NCBI GenBank assembly: GCA_007125985.1
Contig: SLCE01000020.1
Span: 1 to 37,137 of the forward strand
From: Ectothiorhodospiraceae bacterium
GTDB lineage: Bacteria > Pseudomonadota > Gammaproteobacteria > Nitrococcales > Aquisalimonadaceae
Reading direction: 5' to 3'
Length of the DNA stretch: 37,137 bases
The notes under the pieces were generated by a model. That model saw only the letters and a list, made by a program, of their open reading frames with translations, did not search any database and had not been told where the DNA came from. Position 1 is the stretch's first letter; every line of letters starts with the position of its first letter. The position numbers were made by a program, and so were the translations under genes. Below are positions 16,502 through 24,989 of this stretch, one piece after another.

Positions 16502-16669
16502 TCACCAGAGGCCAAAGTAGTCCCCGCAGGCGGCGGTGGCCAGGACGTTGTTCTTGAACTCTCCCGGGGAGAAGTCCTGCACCAGCGAGATCAGCCCGGA
16601 CTGGTGATCCACCAGCAAGAGGGCCGCGTCGTTGCGGTCGAGCCGCTTGTAGTTGAATTCGTTGCTCAT
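16502..16669 (-). pseudogene. Truncated YcaC-like isochorismatase-family hydrolase
   Basis: Starting at 16669 the minus strand encodes MSNEFNYKRLDRNDAALLLV, then DHQSGLISLVQDFSPGEFKN and NVLATAACGDYFGLW before a stop. This matches the first 55 residues of YcaC/isochorismatase-like cysteine hydrolases (the DHQ with catalytic Asp, then F.NNV..LA....YF.L), which are normally about 200 residues. The catalytic Lys and Cys regions are gone, so no function is expected. A ggga ribosome-binding site is still present upstream of the start. Confidence 0.65.
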
Positions 16670-16999
16670 GGGAATGTCCCTGTCTTCTCTGGATGCGAGT
16701 GGCAGGCCAAGCATGGGCCCGGGGCAGCCGGCCGCCGCTGCGCTTGATATCGGGTTCACCCTAAGAGCAAGCATCCCGCCGACCGCTGTGCGCAGTGTAG
16801 GAAGCGCAAACCTCGCTGCGTAGAGCCGCCGGAAGAACACACCGTTCGGCGTGTGGAACGGTCATGTCGGGCCCTGTGGGTCAACGGATCCTCGGCACCG
16901 AATCCAACGATGGATTACCGCCCGGGTGAAGGGGGTTCCGCCCGTGCCCGGTCATCGACAGGACCGGCATAGAGACTCGGCATCTTGCGAAGCAGGTGC
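16670..16999. other. Intergenic region without recognised gene
   Basis: About 330 bases between the YcaC fragment and the SRAP gene. The open frames here are short, alternate with stops and show no family motif. It may hold the promoter that once served the YcaC gene, but no convincing -35/-10 pair was seen. Confidence 0.4.
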
Positions 17000-17668
17000 C
17001 TACGCGATGGGTTCCAGAAGCTCGGGATCGTCGTTCCGGGGGGTATTCACGCGGGTGCTGACCGGGTAAGCGTCCATCAGTTCGGCGGGGAAGGGTGCCA
17101 GAACCGACCAGGCATCGCTGCTGGAGCCTTCAAGCCAGGCACCGCACTGCTCCGGAGTCACCATTGCCGGCATACGCCCCTTGGCATGAATCTGCGCGAC
17201 CATGGGGTTGGCCGGAACGGTGATGATCGTGCACGACTCCAGCACGCTTCCATCCAGCGCCGTCGATGACTCCCACAGGCCGCAGAATCCGAACGACGCC
17301 CTGCCGGCGAGTTGGATGAAGTACGGTTGCCTCCGGCCTGCGAGTTGTCGCCACTCGTAGAAGCCCACCGCGGGGATGATGCAGCGCTGGCCGTGTTTCC
17401 ACGGGCCCCGGTACGTCGCGGCTGTTTGAATGGTCTCGGCACGGGCGTTGATGGTGCTGTACTGCGTCGGCTGCCCTTTGGCCCACGCCGGGACAAGCCC
17501 CCAGCGGAGCATCACCCCTTCACGCTGCGCCTCGGTGAGCCGGATGACAGGCACTTTCTGCGTGGGCGCGACGTTGTACTTGACCCAGTCCCGCGACCAC
17601 TGACGGGGAAGCACATTGAATGCCTGCTCCATGGCCGCATCGGTCTTGCTTACGAATCGGCCGCACAT
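17000..17668 (-). CDS. yedK: SRAP-domain abasic-site DNA-protein crosslinking protein (YedK/HMCES type)
   Basis: A 222-residue protein of the SOS-response-associated peptidase family. After removal of Met1, Cys2 (MCGRF) forms a thiazolidine crosslink with abasic sites in single-stranded DNA and so shields them. All active-site residues fall at their usual positions: Cys2, Asn75 in INARAE, Glu105 in GFYEW and His161 in QIHAKGRMPAM. Also present are YNVAPTQ, LRWGLVPAWAK and RCIIPAVGFYEW. Length is typical. It is divergent from the uppP fragment with 114 bases between them; no LexA box was identified in that gap. Confidence 0.93.
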   Translation of the reverse strand: MCGRFVSKTDAAMEQAFNVLPRQWSRDWVKYNVAPTQKVPVIRLTEAQREGVMLRWGLVPAWAKGQPTQYSTINARAETIQTAATYRGPWKHGQRCIIPAVGFYEWRQLAGRRQPYFIQLAGRASFGFCGLWESSTALDGSVLESCTIITVPANPMVAQIHAKGRMPAMVTPEQCGAWLEGSSSDAWSVLAPFPAELMDAYPVSTRVNTPRNDDPELLEPIA

Positions 17669-17782
17669 AAGATCCTGGTTGCCAGTGAGATAGCGGTTTC
17701 ATTCTAGCCCAGCTCCCTTGATCTGCACGCCCGGCAACGGTCGAAGAAGTCCGTTGCCGCGCCGTCGAGAGACCCTGCCCCC

Positions 17783-18082
17783 ATGGCTTTGTGGATTGCT
17801 GCCCTGCTCGGTGTGATTCAGGGCATTTTCATGTTCCTGCCCGTCAGTTCCACCGCCCATAGGGTGCTGACCGAGCACTGGCTCATTGCCCGAGGGGAAA
17901 CCCTGCCCCCGCCGGAGAGCCCGGAGATGATCCTCTTCGCCCTGGTGGTGCACGTGGGTACGCTGGTTCCCATCGCCGTGACCTTCTGGCCGAGCCTGAA
18001 GGTGTTCTCCTTCTATGTCTGGGCCCTGGCGCTGGCCATTGCCACCGGGCTGCTAGATCTGACGCCGGCAGCTGAGCTTTAG
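17783..18082 (+). pseudogene. uppP: Shortened undecaprenyl-diphosphatase UppP/BacA
   Basis: The 99-residue frame starts like UppP (MALWIAALLGVIQGIFMFLP then VSSTAH; active-site FLPxSSTAH motif, residues 18-26) and continues to LVVHVGTLVPIAVTFWPSLK at about residue 72. The full enzyme has about 270 residues with eight membrane helices and a second catalytic motif; here only VFSFYVWALALAIATGLLDL and a stop follow. That ending resembles the last helix of UppP, suggesting an in-frame internal deletion. The piece cannot be catalytically complete. A functional uppP is presumably elsewhere in the genome. Confidence 0.65.
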
Positions 18083-18296
18083 ATGCCGTTCAGGGTGGTG
18101 TGCGGGTGGATGAGCCTGCCTTCCGCGGAGGCAGTTGCCGGCGACGCCACACCAACCAGCTTCCAGCCGGCCCATACGTCTGGGGCTCCAGGCTGGCAAT
18201 CTGCGATAATCGGCCTTGATGAGAGCAACGCCACGTTGCTGAAATCTGCTGTGAACCCGTCGTTTCCAGTCCCGGGTGCATCGGTGGGAGGGGAGA

Positions 18297-18953
18297 ATGG
18301 ACGCGTCAGCGAAGTGCCGGGAATTGGTGGATGCCGCCCGCGAAATCAATCGCTGCGGGCTCAACCAGGGGCGTTCGGGCAATCTCAGTGCACGCCACGG
18401 CGACGGTATGCTGATTAGCGCCTCCGGCTCACAGTTCGACGCCATCACGGACGCCGGTTTCGTAGAAACGGACTTCAACGGGAACGGCCACGGTGCCCGT
18501 CAGCCCTCCAGTGAATGGGCCTTTCATGCGGCCATCTACCGGCAGCGCCCGGATGCCGGCGCGGTGGTGCATGTGCATTCGCCCTGGGCCACCACCGTGG
18601 CATGCCTGCGTCGGCCGATACCGTCGTTCCACTACATGGTGGCGGTGGCCGGCGGCCATGACATACCATGCGCGCCCTATGCCACCTTCGGCACGAAAAC
18701 CCTGGCGGATCACGTGGCAGAGGCCCTGCGCAACCGCAATGCCTGCCTGTTGGCGAATCACGGCCAGGTGGCCTTGGCAGATACCGTCTCCGGGGCCATG
18801 GAACTCGCCATGGAAGTGGAACTACTGGCGCGCTGCTACGGTCAGGCGTTGAGCATTGGGGAGCCGGCGCTGCTCAGTGACCAGGAGATGGACGAAGCGT
18901 TGGAGCGTTTCCGGGGCTACTGGCGCCATACGCGTGACCACGGCCCGCTCTGA
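18297..18953 (+). CDS. Class II aldolase/adducin family protein (FucA-like)
   Basis: A 218-residue cytoplasmic zinc enzyme. The catalytic set of L-fuculose-1-phosphate aldolase is fully conserved, even in numbering: Glu73 (SSEWAFH), Zn ligands His92 and His94 (VVHVHSPWAT) and His155 (LLANHGQVAL). It also has GRSGNLSARHGDGMLIS for phosphate binding. It may cleave a sugar-phosphate or decarboxylate/dehydrate a related substrate; specificity cannot be read from sequence. The ATG at 18297 is preferred due to gggaggggag directly upstream; an upstream ATG at 18276 is in the same frame. It is isolated: the gap to uppP has no gene. Confidence 0.88.
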   Translation: MDASAKCRELVDAAREINRCGLNQGRSGNLSARHGDGMLISASGSQFDAITDAGFVETDFNGNGHGARQPSSEWAFHAAIYRQRPDAGAVVHVHSPWATTVACLRRPIPSFHYMVAVAGGHDIPCAPYATFGTKTLADHVAEALRNRNACLLANHGQVALADTVSGAMELAMEVELLARCYGQALSIGEPALLSDQEMDEALERFRGYWRHTRDHGPL

Positions 18954-18976
18954 GCTCTGAGTTGCCCTTGCCCCTA

Positions 18977-19780
18977 TCAGGCCGGTTGTGGGTCTGTATC
19001 CGCGTGGCCCGTGAGGTTGGCCGGTTCTGAGTAGCCGTCGCGCTTCAGGGCGTTGGTAATGGAGACGATCTCCAGCAGGCTGACGCTGGCCCCGAGGCGG
19101 CCGATCTGCTGGTAGTAGATGGCGTCGGCGGGGAATTGCTCGGCTTTTTGGTACTGTCGTAGGTGGGCGCACGTATCCTTGAGGTGGGTGTGCAGCCGCA
19201 TCAGCGATGAGACCAGTTCCGGGTCCATGTATTCGGAGTATTTCATGTTGAGGATGTCCCAGAGATCCTCGGCCTTCTCGTTCAGATAGGCATAGGTGTT
19301 GTCGCTGAACAGGCTGGCCTCCGCCAGTCGGGGAATCAGCTGCTCGGCGCTATCCGTTTCCACGGCGTCCAGCAGTGTCGCGCGCTGGGCCCGGATCGCG
19401 GCGAGTTGCTGAGCCCGGGACATGCCGGCGGGAATGTCCGGCTCAAAGCCGAGGGCGCGCACCGAGAGCCCGTCCCGCAGCCGGTTGATGTTGCGGGCGA
19501 TAAGATAATCCATGTGTTCGCGTACGACTTTCCAGCGCTTGGTCTTGGAGCGCACCAGCAGCGTGTCGATGATGAACAGGGTGAAAGCAGCGCCGAGGAG
19601 TTCCGTGAACAGGCCCAGGGTCAGGTCCGGATGGATGGCCTGGAAAATCCACAGCAGAGCCATGGTGACGATGATCACCGCATAGACTGTCAGGGGGATT
19701 TCGGAGCGGTCGAACAGGCGTAAGCCTTGTTTCTTGCGGGCTTGCTCCTCAGCTGTCTGGGCGGGGGTGTTCGGGGTCAT
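18977..19780 (-). CDS. Membrane-anchored protein of unknown function
   Basis: A 267-residue protein with a charged N-terminus, two transmembrane helices (about residues 29-49, PLTVYAVIIVTMALLWIFQAI, and 54-76, TLGLFTELLGAAFTLFIID), and a cytoplasmic helical domain of about 190 residues. The latter carries RWKVVREHMDYLIARNINRL and YAYLNEKAEDLWDILNMKYS. The two-helix hairpin plus helical domain layout recalls small uncharacterised inner-membrane proteins; no enzyme motif is seen. A gagga ribosome-binding site precedes the start. It converges with the aldolase gene, 23 bases apart. Confidence 0.72.
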   Translation of the reverse strand: MTPNTPAQTAEEQARKKQGLRLFDRSEIPLTVYAVIIVTMALLWIFQAIHPDLTLGLFTELLGAAFTLFIIDTLLVRSKTKRWKVVREHMDYLIARNINRLRDGLSVRALGFEPDIPAGMSRAQQLAAIRAQRATLLDAVETDSAEQLIPRLAEASLFSDNTYAYLNEKAEDLWDILNMKYSEYMDPELVSSLMRLHTHLKDTCAHLRQYQKAEQFPADAIYYQQIGRLGASVSLLEIVSITNALKRDGYSEPANLTGHADTDPQPA

Positions 19781-19923
19781 GGATACCGTCCTCAGTGGGC
19801 GTTTCGGCCTGTTAGCCCATTGGAGGGGTGGTGCAGCGGAAATGCAAGCCTACGGAGAAAAAGCGATGGCGACGGGGGCCGCCATCGCTGCAGAGATGTG
19901 TTGCTGCGGTTGCCCGTTCGAGG

Positions 19924-21183
19924 CTACCAGAGGTCGTATTGTTGCAACTCGGCGCGACCCACTACCATGTGGTGCACTTCGTCCGGGCCGTCGGCAAAGC
20001 GCAGATGGCGCATATCCGTGTACAGCTCCGGCAGGATGGACCACTGGGAAATGCCGGCGGCGCCATGTATCTGAATGGCCTGGTCGATGATGGTGCAGAC
20101 CTTCTCCGGCACCATGGCCTTGACGGCGCTCACATAGACCCGTGCTTCCTTGTTGCCCAGCACATCCATGGCTTTGGCGGCCTGCAACACCATTAGGCGC
20201 ATGGCGTCGATCTCGATGCGGGCGCGGGAGATGATTTCCAGGTTGCCGCCCAGCTTGGCAATGGGCTTGCCGAACGCTTCGCGGGTGGCGGCGCGCTTCA
20301 CCATCAGTTCCAGCGCCACTTCGGCTTTGCCGATGGAGCGCATGCAGTGGTGAATACGGCCCGGGCCCAGGCGCAGCTGGGAGATCTCGAAGCCGCGGCC
20401 TGCGCCCAGCAGGATGTTCTCCTTCGGTACGCGCACATTGGTGAAACGGATGTGCATGTGGCCGCGGGGCGCGTGATCCTTCCCGAACACCTGCATCCCT
20501 TCCAGGATTTCCACCCCCGGGGTGTCGACCGGCACCAGGATCTGCGACTGCTGCTTGTGCGACGGCGCGTTCGGGTCCGTTTTCACCATCACGATCATGA
20601 TCTTGCAGCGGGGATCACCGGCGCCGGAGATGTAGAACTTCTCGCCGTTGATCACCCATTCGTCGCCATCCAGCACCGCCGAGGTGCGGATGTTGCGTGC
20701 GTCCGATGAGGGCAGGTCGGGCTCGGTCATGGCATAAGCCGAGCGGATTTCCCCGTTCAGCAGAGGCTCCAGCCACTGCTTCTTCTGTTCGGGTGTGCCC
20801 ACGCGTTCCAGCACTTCCATGTTGCCGGTGTCCGGGGCGCTGCAGTTCAGCGACTCGGAGGCCAGCGGTGATTTGCCCAGCTCAGCGGCGATGTAGGCGT
20901 AATCCAGATTGGTCAGCCCGCTGCCGTATTCGTTGTCCGGCAGGAAAAAATTCCACAGGCCGTTGGCCTTGGCGGCGTTCTTGGCGCTGTCCAGCAGTTC
21001 CAGCTGGCGCGGGTGCCAGGACCACCGGTCGCTCTTCTCCTTCTCCAGGGCGAAAAACTCTTCGGTGATCGGGTCCACGTTCTCGCGGATGTGCTTGCGC
21101 ACGGCGTCCAGCAGCGGTTGCGCCTCTTCGGACATGGCCAGCTGAAACAGTTCGGGCATCAATCGATCTTGTGGGGCCTGCAT
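19924..21183 (-). CDS. Acyl-CoA dehydrogenase (ACAD10/11-like)
   Basis: A 419-residue flavoenzyme for alpha,beta-dehydrogenation of an acyl-CoA. Motifs in order: an N-terminal helical domain (ELFQLAMSEEAQPLLDAVRK), AYAMTEPDLPSSDARNIRTS (first signature, FAD binding, near residue 150), DGDEWVINGEKFYISGAGDP, GRIHHCMRSIGKAEVALELM, REAFGKPIAKLGG, and IDQAIQIHGAAGISQWSILP with QIHGAAG near residue 385. The R..FG.PI and long-chain-like pattern place it with the ACAD10/11 bacterial homologues; the substrate is unknown. Shine-Dalgarno aggagg lies upstream of the start. It is divergent from the urt operon and not evidently linked with nitrogen metabolism. Confidence 0.92.
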   Translation of the reverse strand: MQAPQDRLMPELFQLAMSEEAQPLLDAVRKHIRENVDPITEEFFALEKEKSDRWSWHPRQLELLDSAKNAAKANGLWNFFLPDNEYGSGLTNLDYAYIAAELGKSPLASESLNCSAPDTGNMEVLERVGTPEQKKQWLEPLLNGEIRSAYAMTEPDLPSSDARNIRTSAVLDGDEWVINGEKFYISGAGDPRCKIMIVMVKTDPNAPSHKQQSQILVPVDTPGVEILEGMQVFGKDHAPRGHMHIRFTNVRVPKENILLGAGRGFEISQLRLGPGRIHHCMRSIGKAEVALELMVKRAATREAFGKPIAKLGGNLEIISRARIEIDAMRLMVLQAAKAMDVLGNKEARVYVSAVKAMVPEKVCTIIDQAIQIHGAAGISQWSILPELYTDMRHLRFADGPDEVHHMVVGRAELQQYDLW

Positions 21184-21333
21184 GTGCGGGGCTCCTCCTA
21201 GTCATCGTGTTGTGGACGGTCAATGTTAGCAGGCTATCGATTTTTGTCGCGTTTCATGTGCACATTCGGCGACCCTTTGTAAGTTCTTGTCATGTAGAGC
21301 GCATGACCCCGAACGGGGCATTTGCCGCTGTTT

Positions 21334-21350
21334 TGCCTCTCTATGGTGCA
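21334..21350. promoter_or_regulatory. NtrC-like site upstream of urt operon
   Basis: TGCCTCT-CTA-TGGTGCA: the right half is a perfect NtrC half-site, the left matches 4 of 7. Its centre is about 126 bases before the predicted start from the sigma-54 promoter, the usual enhancer distance. The rest of 21184-21440 shows no gene. Confidence 0.4.
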
Positions 21351-21440
21351 GAAATCGCGGGGCATGGCGGTAACCCTGTGGCTGCGATTGTTTGTCATAT
21401 TTCTTTATAAAACAAAAAACTACGCGTTATTCAGGTGTTC

Positions 21441-21456
21441 TGGCATGGCCATTGCA
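21441..21456 (+). promoter_or_regulatory. Sigma-54 (RpoN) promoter of the urt operon
   Basis: TGGCATGGCCATTGCA matches TGGCAC-N5-TTGCA with a single difference (T for C), including GG at 21442-21443 and GC at 21454-21455. Transcription would begin near 21468, which rules out the upstream ATG at 21435 and supports the urtA start at 21507. Confidence 0.75.
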
Positions 21457-21506
21457 ATTCTTCTCATGCAACTTTTTTTCTTCTGGCTGCTGGAGTGAAT
21501 GACGTG

Positions 21507-22751
21507 ATGACACAAGGTGTTCGCCGTTTTCTGGCCGGTCGAGGGATGGCACTGGCGCTTTCCGTGGGCGTGCTCGCAGGCTCTGCCGGAGCATACGCGA
21601 ACCAGGACTATCCCACAGACCAGGTCAACACAACCGGGCTGGCGGTGACCGATGACACGGTGACCGTTGGTATTTTGCAGTCACTGACCGGCACCATGGC
21701 GATCAGTGAAATGGGCGCGGTGGAGGCCTTCAGGCTCGCGATCGCGCAGATCAACGAAGAAGGCGGTGTACTCGGCCGCCAGATCGAGTACGTGCTGGAG
21801 GATGGCGCCTCCGACTGGCCCACCTTCGCCGACCGGGCGCGCAAGCTCCTGCGGCAGGATAATGTGGCCACGATCTTCGGCGGCTATACGTCCGCCTCAC
21901 GTCAGGCCATGCTGCCGGTGATCGAGCGTGAGAACGGCCTGCTGTTCTATCCCACCTTCTACGAGGGCATGGAGCAATCCCCGAATGTGGTTTACACGGG
22001 GCAGGAAGCCACGCAGCAGACCATCGCGGCACTCAACTGGCTGGCAGAGGAAAAGGGCGCCGAGACTTTTTATCTGATTGGTTCCGATTACGTCTGGCCG
22101 CGAACCACCAACAACATTGCCCGTACCCACATCGAGGAAGTGCTGGGTGGTGAAGTGGTGGGCGAGGATTACTACGCCCTGGGCCACACCTCATTCGGCT
22201 CCGCGGTTAACCGCGTTCGTCTGCGTCGGCCTGACGCCATCGTCTCCACCGTGGTGGGCGGCAGTAACGTGGCCTTCTTTCGTCAGCTCAACGCCTCGGG
22301 CCTGAATGGTTCCAATACCTTGCTGTTGTCGCTGGCCACCAGTGAGGACGAGGTGCTTGGCATCGGGGGCGAGAACGTGGAGGGCTTCTACTCCGCCTAC
22401 AAGTATTTCATGAGCCTGGAGAACGAAAACAACGAAGCGTTCGTGGCCGCGTTCAAGGAAATGCACGGCTCGGACAGCGTGATCGGTGACAACACGCAGG
22501 CTGCCTACCTGGGCCCGTGGATCTGGAAGGCCGCCGTGGAACGCGCCGGCAGCTTCGATGTGGATGCGGTGAACGACAACCTGGCGGGTATCGAACTGCA
22601 TAACGCACCGGAAGGGTATGTGCGCGTGCATGAAAACCGCCATCTCTGGACCCGTGCCCGCATCGGCAAGTGGAACGCCGACGGTCAGGCCACGGTGGTG
22701 TGGGAGTCCGACGACCTGATTGAGCCGGATCCCTTCCCTGAGGGTTACTGA
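21507..22751 (+). CDS. urtA: Urea/amide ABC transporter, periplasmic binding protein
   Basis: A 414-residue periplasmic protein with a signal peptide (RRFLAGRGMALALSVGVLAG, cleavage near AYA-NQ). The mature part follows the branched-chain-amino-acid-binding/UrtA fold: VTVGILQSLTGTMAISE at the N-terminal lobe, INEEGGVLGRQIEYVLEDGA, NVATIFGGYTSASRQAMLPV, ENGLLFYPTFYEGMEQSPNV, YLIGSDYVWPRTTN. GGYTSASR and FYPTFYEGMEQSPN are characteristic of the UrtA/FmdD/AmiC group that binds urea or short amides. The start at 21507 lies after the sigma-54 start site, with ggag upstream. The ligand could be urea, formamide or acetamide; the amidase genes downstream make amides plausible. Confidence 0.93.
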   Translation: MTQGVRRFLAGRGMALALSVGVLAGSAGAYANQDYPTDQVNTTGLAVTDDTVTVGILQSLTGTMAISEMGAVEAFRLAIAQINEEGGVLGRQIEYVLEDGASDWPTFADRARKLLRQDNVATIFGGYTSASRQAMLPVIERENGLLFYPTFYEGMEQSPNVVYTGQEATQQTIAALNWLAEEKGAETFYLIGSDYVWPRTTNNIARTHIEEVLGGEVVGEDYYALGHTSFGSAVNRVRLRRPDAIVSTVVGGSNVAFFRQLNASGLNGSNTLLLSLATSEDEVLGIGGENVEGFYSAYKYFMSLENENNEAFVAAFKEMHGSDSVIGDNTQAAYLGPWIWKAAVERAGSFDVDAVNDNLAGIELHNAPEGYVRVHENRHLWTRARIGKWNADGQATVVWESDDLIEPDPFPEGY

Positions 22752-22769
22752 TTAGCCCCACGTCCGGCC

Positions 22770-22799
22770 GGCCGGGGGTTGCTGTGCCAGCCCCCGGCC
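22770..22799 (+). other. Hairpin between urtA and urtB
   Basis: GGCCGGGGG (22770-22778) pairs with CCCCCGGCC (22791-22799), 18 bases after the urtA stop, with no T-run. Such a 3' structure usually protects the message of the binding protein so that it is made in excess over the membrane components. Confidence 0.5.
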
Positions 22800-22856
22800 C
22801 TCTCCTTCCAACCATGCTTGGGCGCCAACGGACTCGGCCCGATGGGGGACTGAACC

Positions 22857-23780
22857 ATGGGTGATTTCACCACAGAAGAATTACTGGCGATTTTCGCCAT
22901 GCAGGGCTTCGCGGGGCTGAGCCTGTTCAGCGTGCTACTGCTGATGGCCCTGGGGCTGGCAATCATCTACGGCCAGATGCGCGTGATCAACATGGCCCAT
23001 GGGGAGTTCATGGTGATCGGTGCCTACACCACGTACTTCATCTCCACCCTGGTGGTGAGCCAGGCGCCCTGGTTTCTGGATTACTACGTCTTCATCGCGG
23101 TGCCCGCGGCCTTTCTCATGGCCTTTATCGTCGGCTGGATCGTGGAGGCGGTGCTGATTCGCCACCTCTATCATCGGCCTCTGGATACGCTGCTGGCGAC
23201 CTGGGGACTGGCGCTGATCATGCAGCAGGCGTTCCGCTCCATCTTCGGCGCGCGCGAGGTCAGCGTGCGACTGCCCAGTTGGCTGCAGGGGTCCTATCAG
23301 CCGACGCTGATGATCGACATTCCCATCAACGGCATCGCCATCATGGTGCTTACCCTGTTCGTGACCGCCGGCGTTGCCTGGATGATGTATCGCTCGCGCT
23401 GGGGCCTGCGGGTGCGCTGCACCGTATCCAACCGTGAGATGAGCGGCGCCGTTGGCATCAACACCCGGTCAGTGGACCGACTCACGTTCGCCGTGGGCTG
23501 TGGCATTGCCGGTATCGCCGGTGCGGCCTTCACCACCATCTCGTCCACCGGTCCCACCAGTGGCGCACTCTACATAGTGGATACCTTCCTCGTGGTGGTG
23601 TTCGGCGGTGCGGGCAGCTTGCTGGGAACGATGGCCTCGGCGTTCTCCATCGCCCAGGGCCAGTCGATTCTCGAGTTCTTCATCAGTGGGTCCATGGCGA
23701 AGGTCCTCACCCTGCTCGTGGTGATCGGCATCCTCATGCTTCGCCCGGAAGGCCTCTTCGCCAGCAAGGTGCGCCGCTAG
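22857..23780 (+). CDS. urtB: Urea/amide ABC transporter permease UrtB
   Basis: A 307-residue inner-membrane permease of the LivH family. Eight or so hydrophobic helices are visible (for example LSLFSVLLLMALGLAIIYGQ, DYYVFIAVPAAFLMAFIVGW, AIMVLTLFVTAGVAWMMYRS, VLTLLVVIGILMLRPEGLFA). Family markers are MRVINMAHGEFMVIGAYTTY, LATWGLALIMQQAFRSIFGA and AVGCGIAGIAGAAFTTISST then VVVFGGAGSLLGT. UrtB proteins from many bacteria carry an extra N-terminal region of about 200 residues; it is absent here. It forms the transmembrane pore with UrtC. Confidence 0.92.
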   Translation: MGDFTTEELLAIFAMQGFAGLSLFSVLLLMALGLAIIYGQMRVINMAHGEFMVIGAYTTYFISTLVVSQAPWFLDYYVFIAVPAAFLMAFIVGWIVEAVLIRHLYHRPLDTLLATWGLALIMQQAFRSIFGAREVSVRLPSWLQGSYQPTLMIDIPINGIAIMVLTLFVTAGVAWMMYRSRWGLRVRCTVSNREMSGAVGINTRSVDRLTFAVGCGIAGIAGAAFTTISSTGPTSGALYIVDTFLVVVFGGAGSLLGTMASAFSIAQGQSILEFFISGSMAKVLTLLVVIGILMLRPEGLFASKVRR

Positions 23781-23804
23781 CCGCGGCGCGCCCAGGAGAT
23801 ACGC

Positions 23805-24989
23805 ATGATGAACAAATTACCGGATTTCATTGGTGGACGTAGCGGGCTGCTGGGCCTGCTGGTGTTCGCGGCCCTGCTGCTGCTGGTCTTTCCTGCCGCC
23901 ATGAACGTGGATCAGCTCTCGCTGGCGGGCCGCTTCCTGGCCTTCGGTTTTGTCGCCGCCGGGCTGGTGCTGTGCTGGGGCTACGGCGGCATTCTCAGCC
24001 TGGGGCAGGGCGTGTTTTTCGGTCTGGGTGGCTACGCCATGGCCATGTACATGAAGCTGGAGGCCTCCGACGGGCTGCCGGACTTCATGCGCTGGAACCG
24101 CATCACCGAACTGCCCTGGTTCTGGGAGCCGTTCCACAGCCTCACGTTCACGGTATTCGCGATCCTGCTGTTGCCAGCCGCCCTGGCCTATCTCATCGGC
24201 ATCGCCATGTTCAAGCGGCGGGTGAGCGGCGTGTACTTCGCCATCATTACCCAGGCCATTGCCGTGATCACGACCATTTTGATCATCGGCCAGCAGGGCT
24301 TCACCGGCGGCGCGAACGGTATCACAGACCTGCGCACCCTGAAGGGTTGGGACATCCATACTGATAGTGCGCAGGTGACACTGTATTACGCAACCGCAGT
24401 GCTGTTGATCGGCGTGATCTTGGTGGGTAAGTGGCTGCTTTCCACCAAATACGGCCGCATTCTCGTGGCCATGCGTGACCGGGAGGACAGGGTGCGCTTT
24501 TCCGGCTACGACGTGGCTAATTTCAAGGTGTTCATCTTTTGCGTGGCGGGGGTCTTCTCCGGCATCGGCGGGGCCATGTTCACCCTGCAGGAAGGGTTCA
24601 TGTCCGCCTCCTTCGTCGGGATTGTGCCGTCCATCGAGTTCGTGATCTTCGCGGCGGTGGGTGGGCGCCTTTCGCTGCTGGGCGCCGTTTACGGGGCGCT
24701 GATCGTCGGGTTCGCCAAGGTCATGTTCGCCGAGGCCTATCCGCAGCTTTGGCTGTTCCTGATCGGTTCGGTGTTCATCGTCGTGGTGCTGTTCATGCCC
24801 TACGGGCTGGCGGGGCTGCAGGAGAACCTTACCCGGCGACTGCGTGCGTATCTCAGGCGCACGGAGGAGCACCCGTCATCCACGCCCTCGCCGCCCCGCG
24901 GCACGACCTCTGTCGGCGCGAGTAACCGTCCTTCCCAGGGCGAGCCCGACGCCGATGGATCGCTGTCCACCCAGGAGGTGCGTTCATGA
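23805..24989 (+). CDS. urtC: Urea/amide ABC transporter permease UrtC
   Basis: A 394-residue LivM-type permease. Hydrophobic helices alternate with the family motifs LCWGYGGILSLGQGVFFGLG, FAIITQAIAVITTILIIGQQ and GFTGGANGITDL, and the EAA-like segment RILVAMRDREDRVRFSGYDV. The core ends at about residue 350 (MPYGLAGLQ); the last 45 residues are a polar, proline/serine-rich cytoplasmic tail (RTEEHPSSTPSPPRGTTSVG) longer than usual. aggaga precedes the start, and the stop overlaps urtD as ATGA, so the two are translationally coupled. Confidence 0.92.
   Translation: MMNKLPDFIGGRSGLLGLLVFAALLLLVFPAAMNVDQLSLAGRFLAFGFVAAGLVLCWGYGGILSLGQGVFFGLGGYAMAMYMKLEASDGLPDFMRWNRITELPWFWEPFHSLTFTVFAILLLPAALAYLIGIAMFKRRVSGVYFAIITQAIAVITTILIIGQQGFTGGANGITDLRTLKGWDIHTDSAQVTLYYATAVLLIGVILVGKWLLSTKYGRILVAMRDREDRVRFSGYDVANFKVFIFCVAGVFSGIGGAMFTLQEGFMSASFVGIVPSIEFVIFAAVGGRLSLLGAVYGALIVGFAKVMFAEAYPQLWLFLIGSVFIVVVLFMPYGLAGLQENLTRRLRAYLRRTEEHPSSTPSPPRGTTSVGASNRPSQGEPDADGSLSTQEVRS

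Noticed and set aside
21435-21506. Upstream ATG for urtA giving 24 extra residues
   Set aside because: It lies before and within the sigma-54 promoter and would precede the transcription start; the signal peptide begins properly at 21507.
22770-22799. urtA-urtB hairpin as a full terminator
   Set aside because: No T-run follows and the transporter genes downstream continue in the same direction; it is more likely a stabilising structure.
23817-24872. Open frame of 351 codons antisense to urtC
   Set aside because: Low-complexity His/Gln-rich translation that is the complement of a hydrophobic gene; no start signal.
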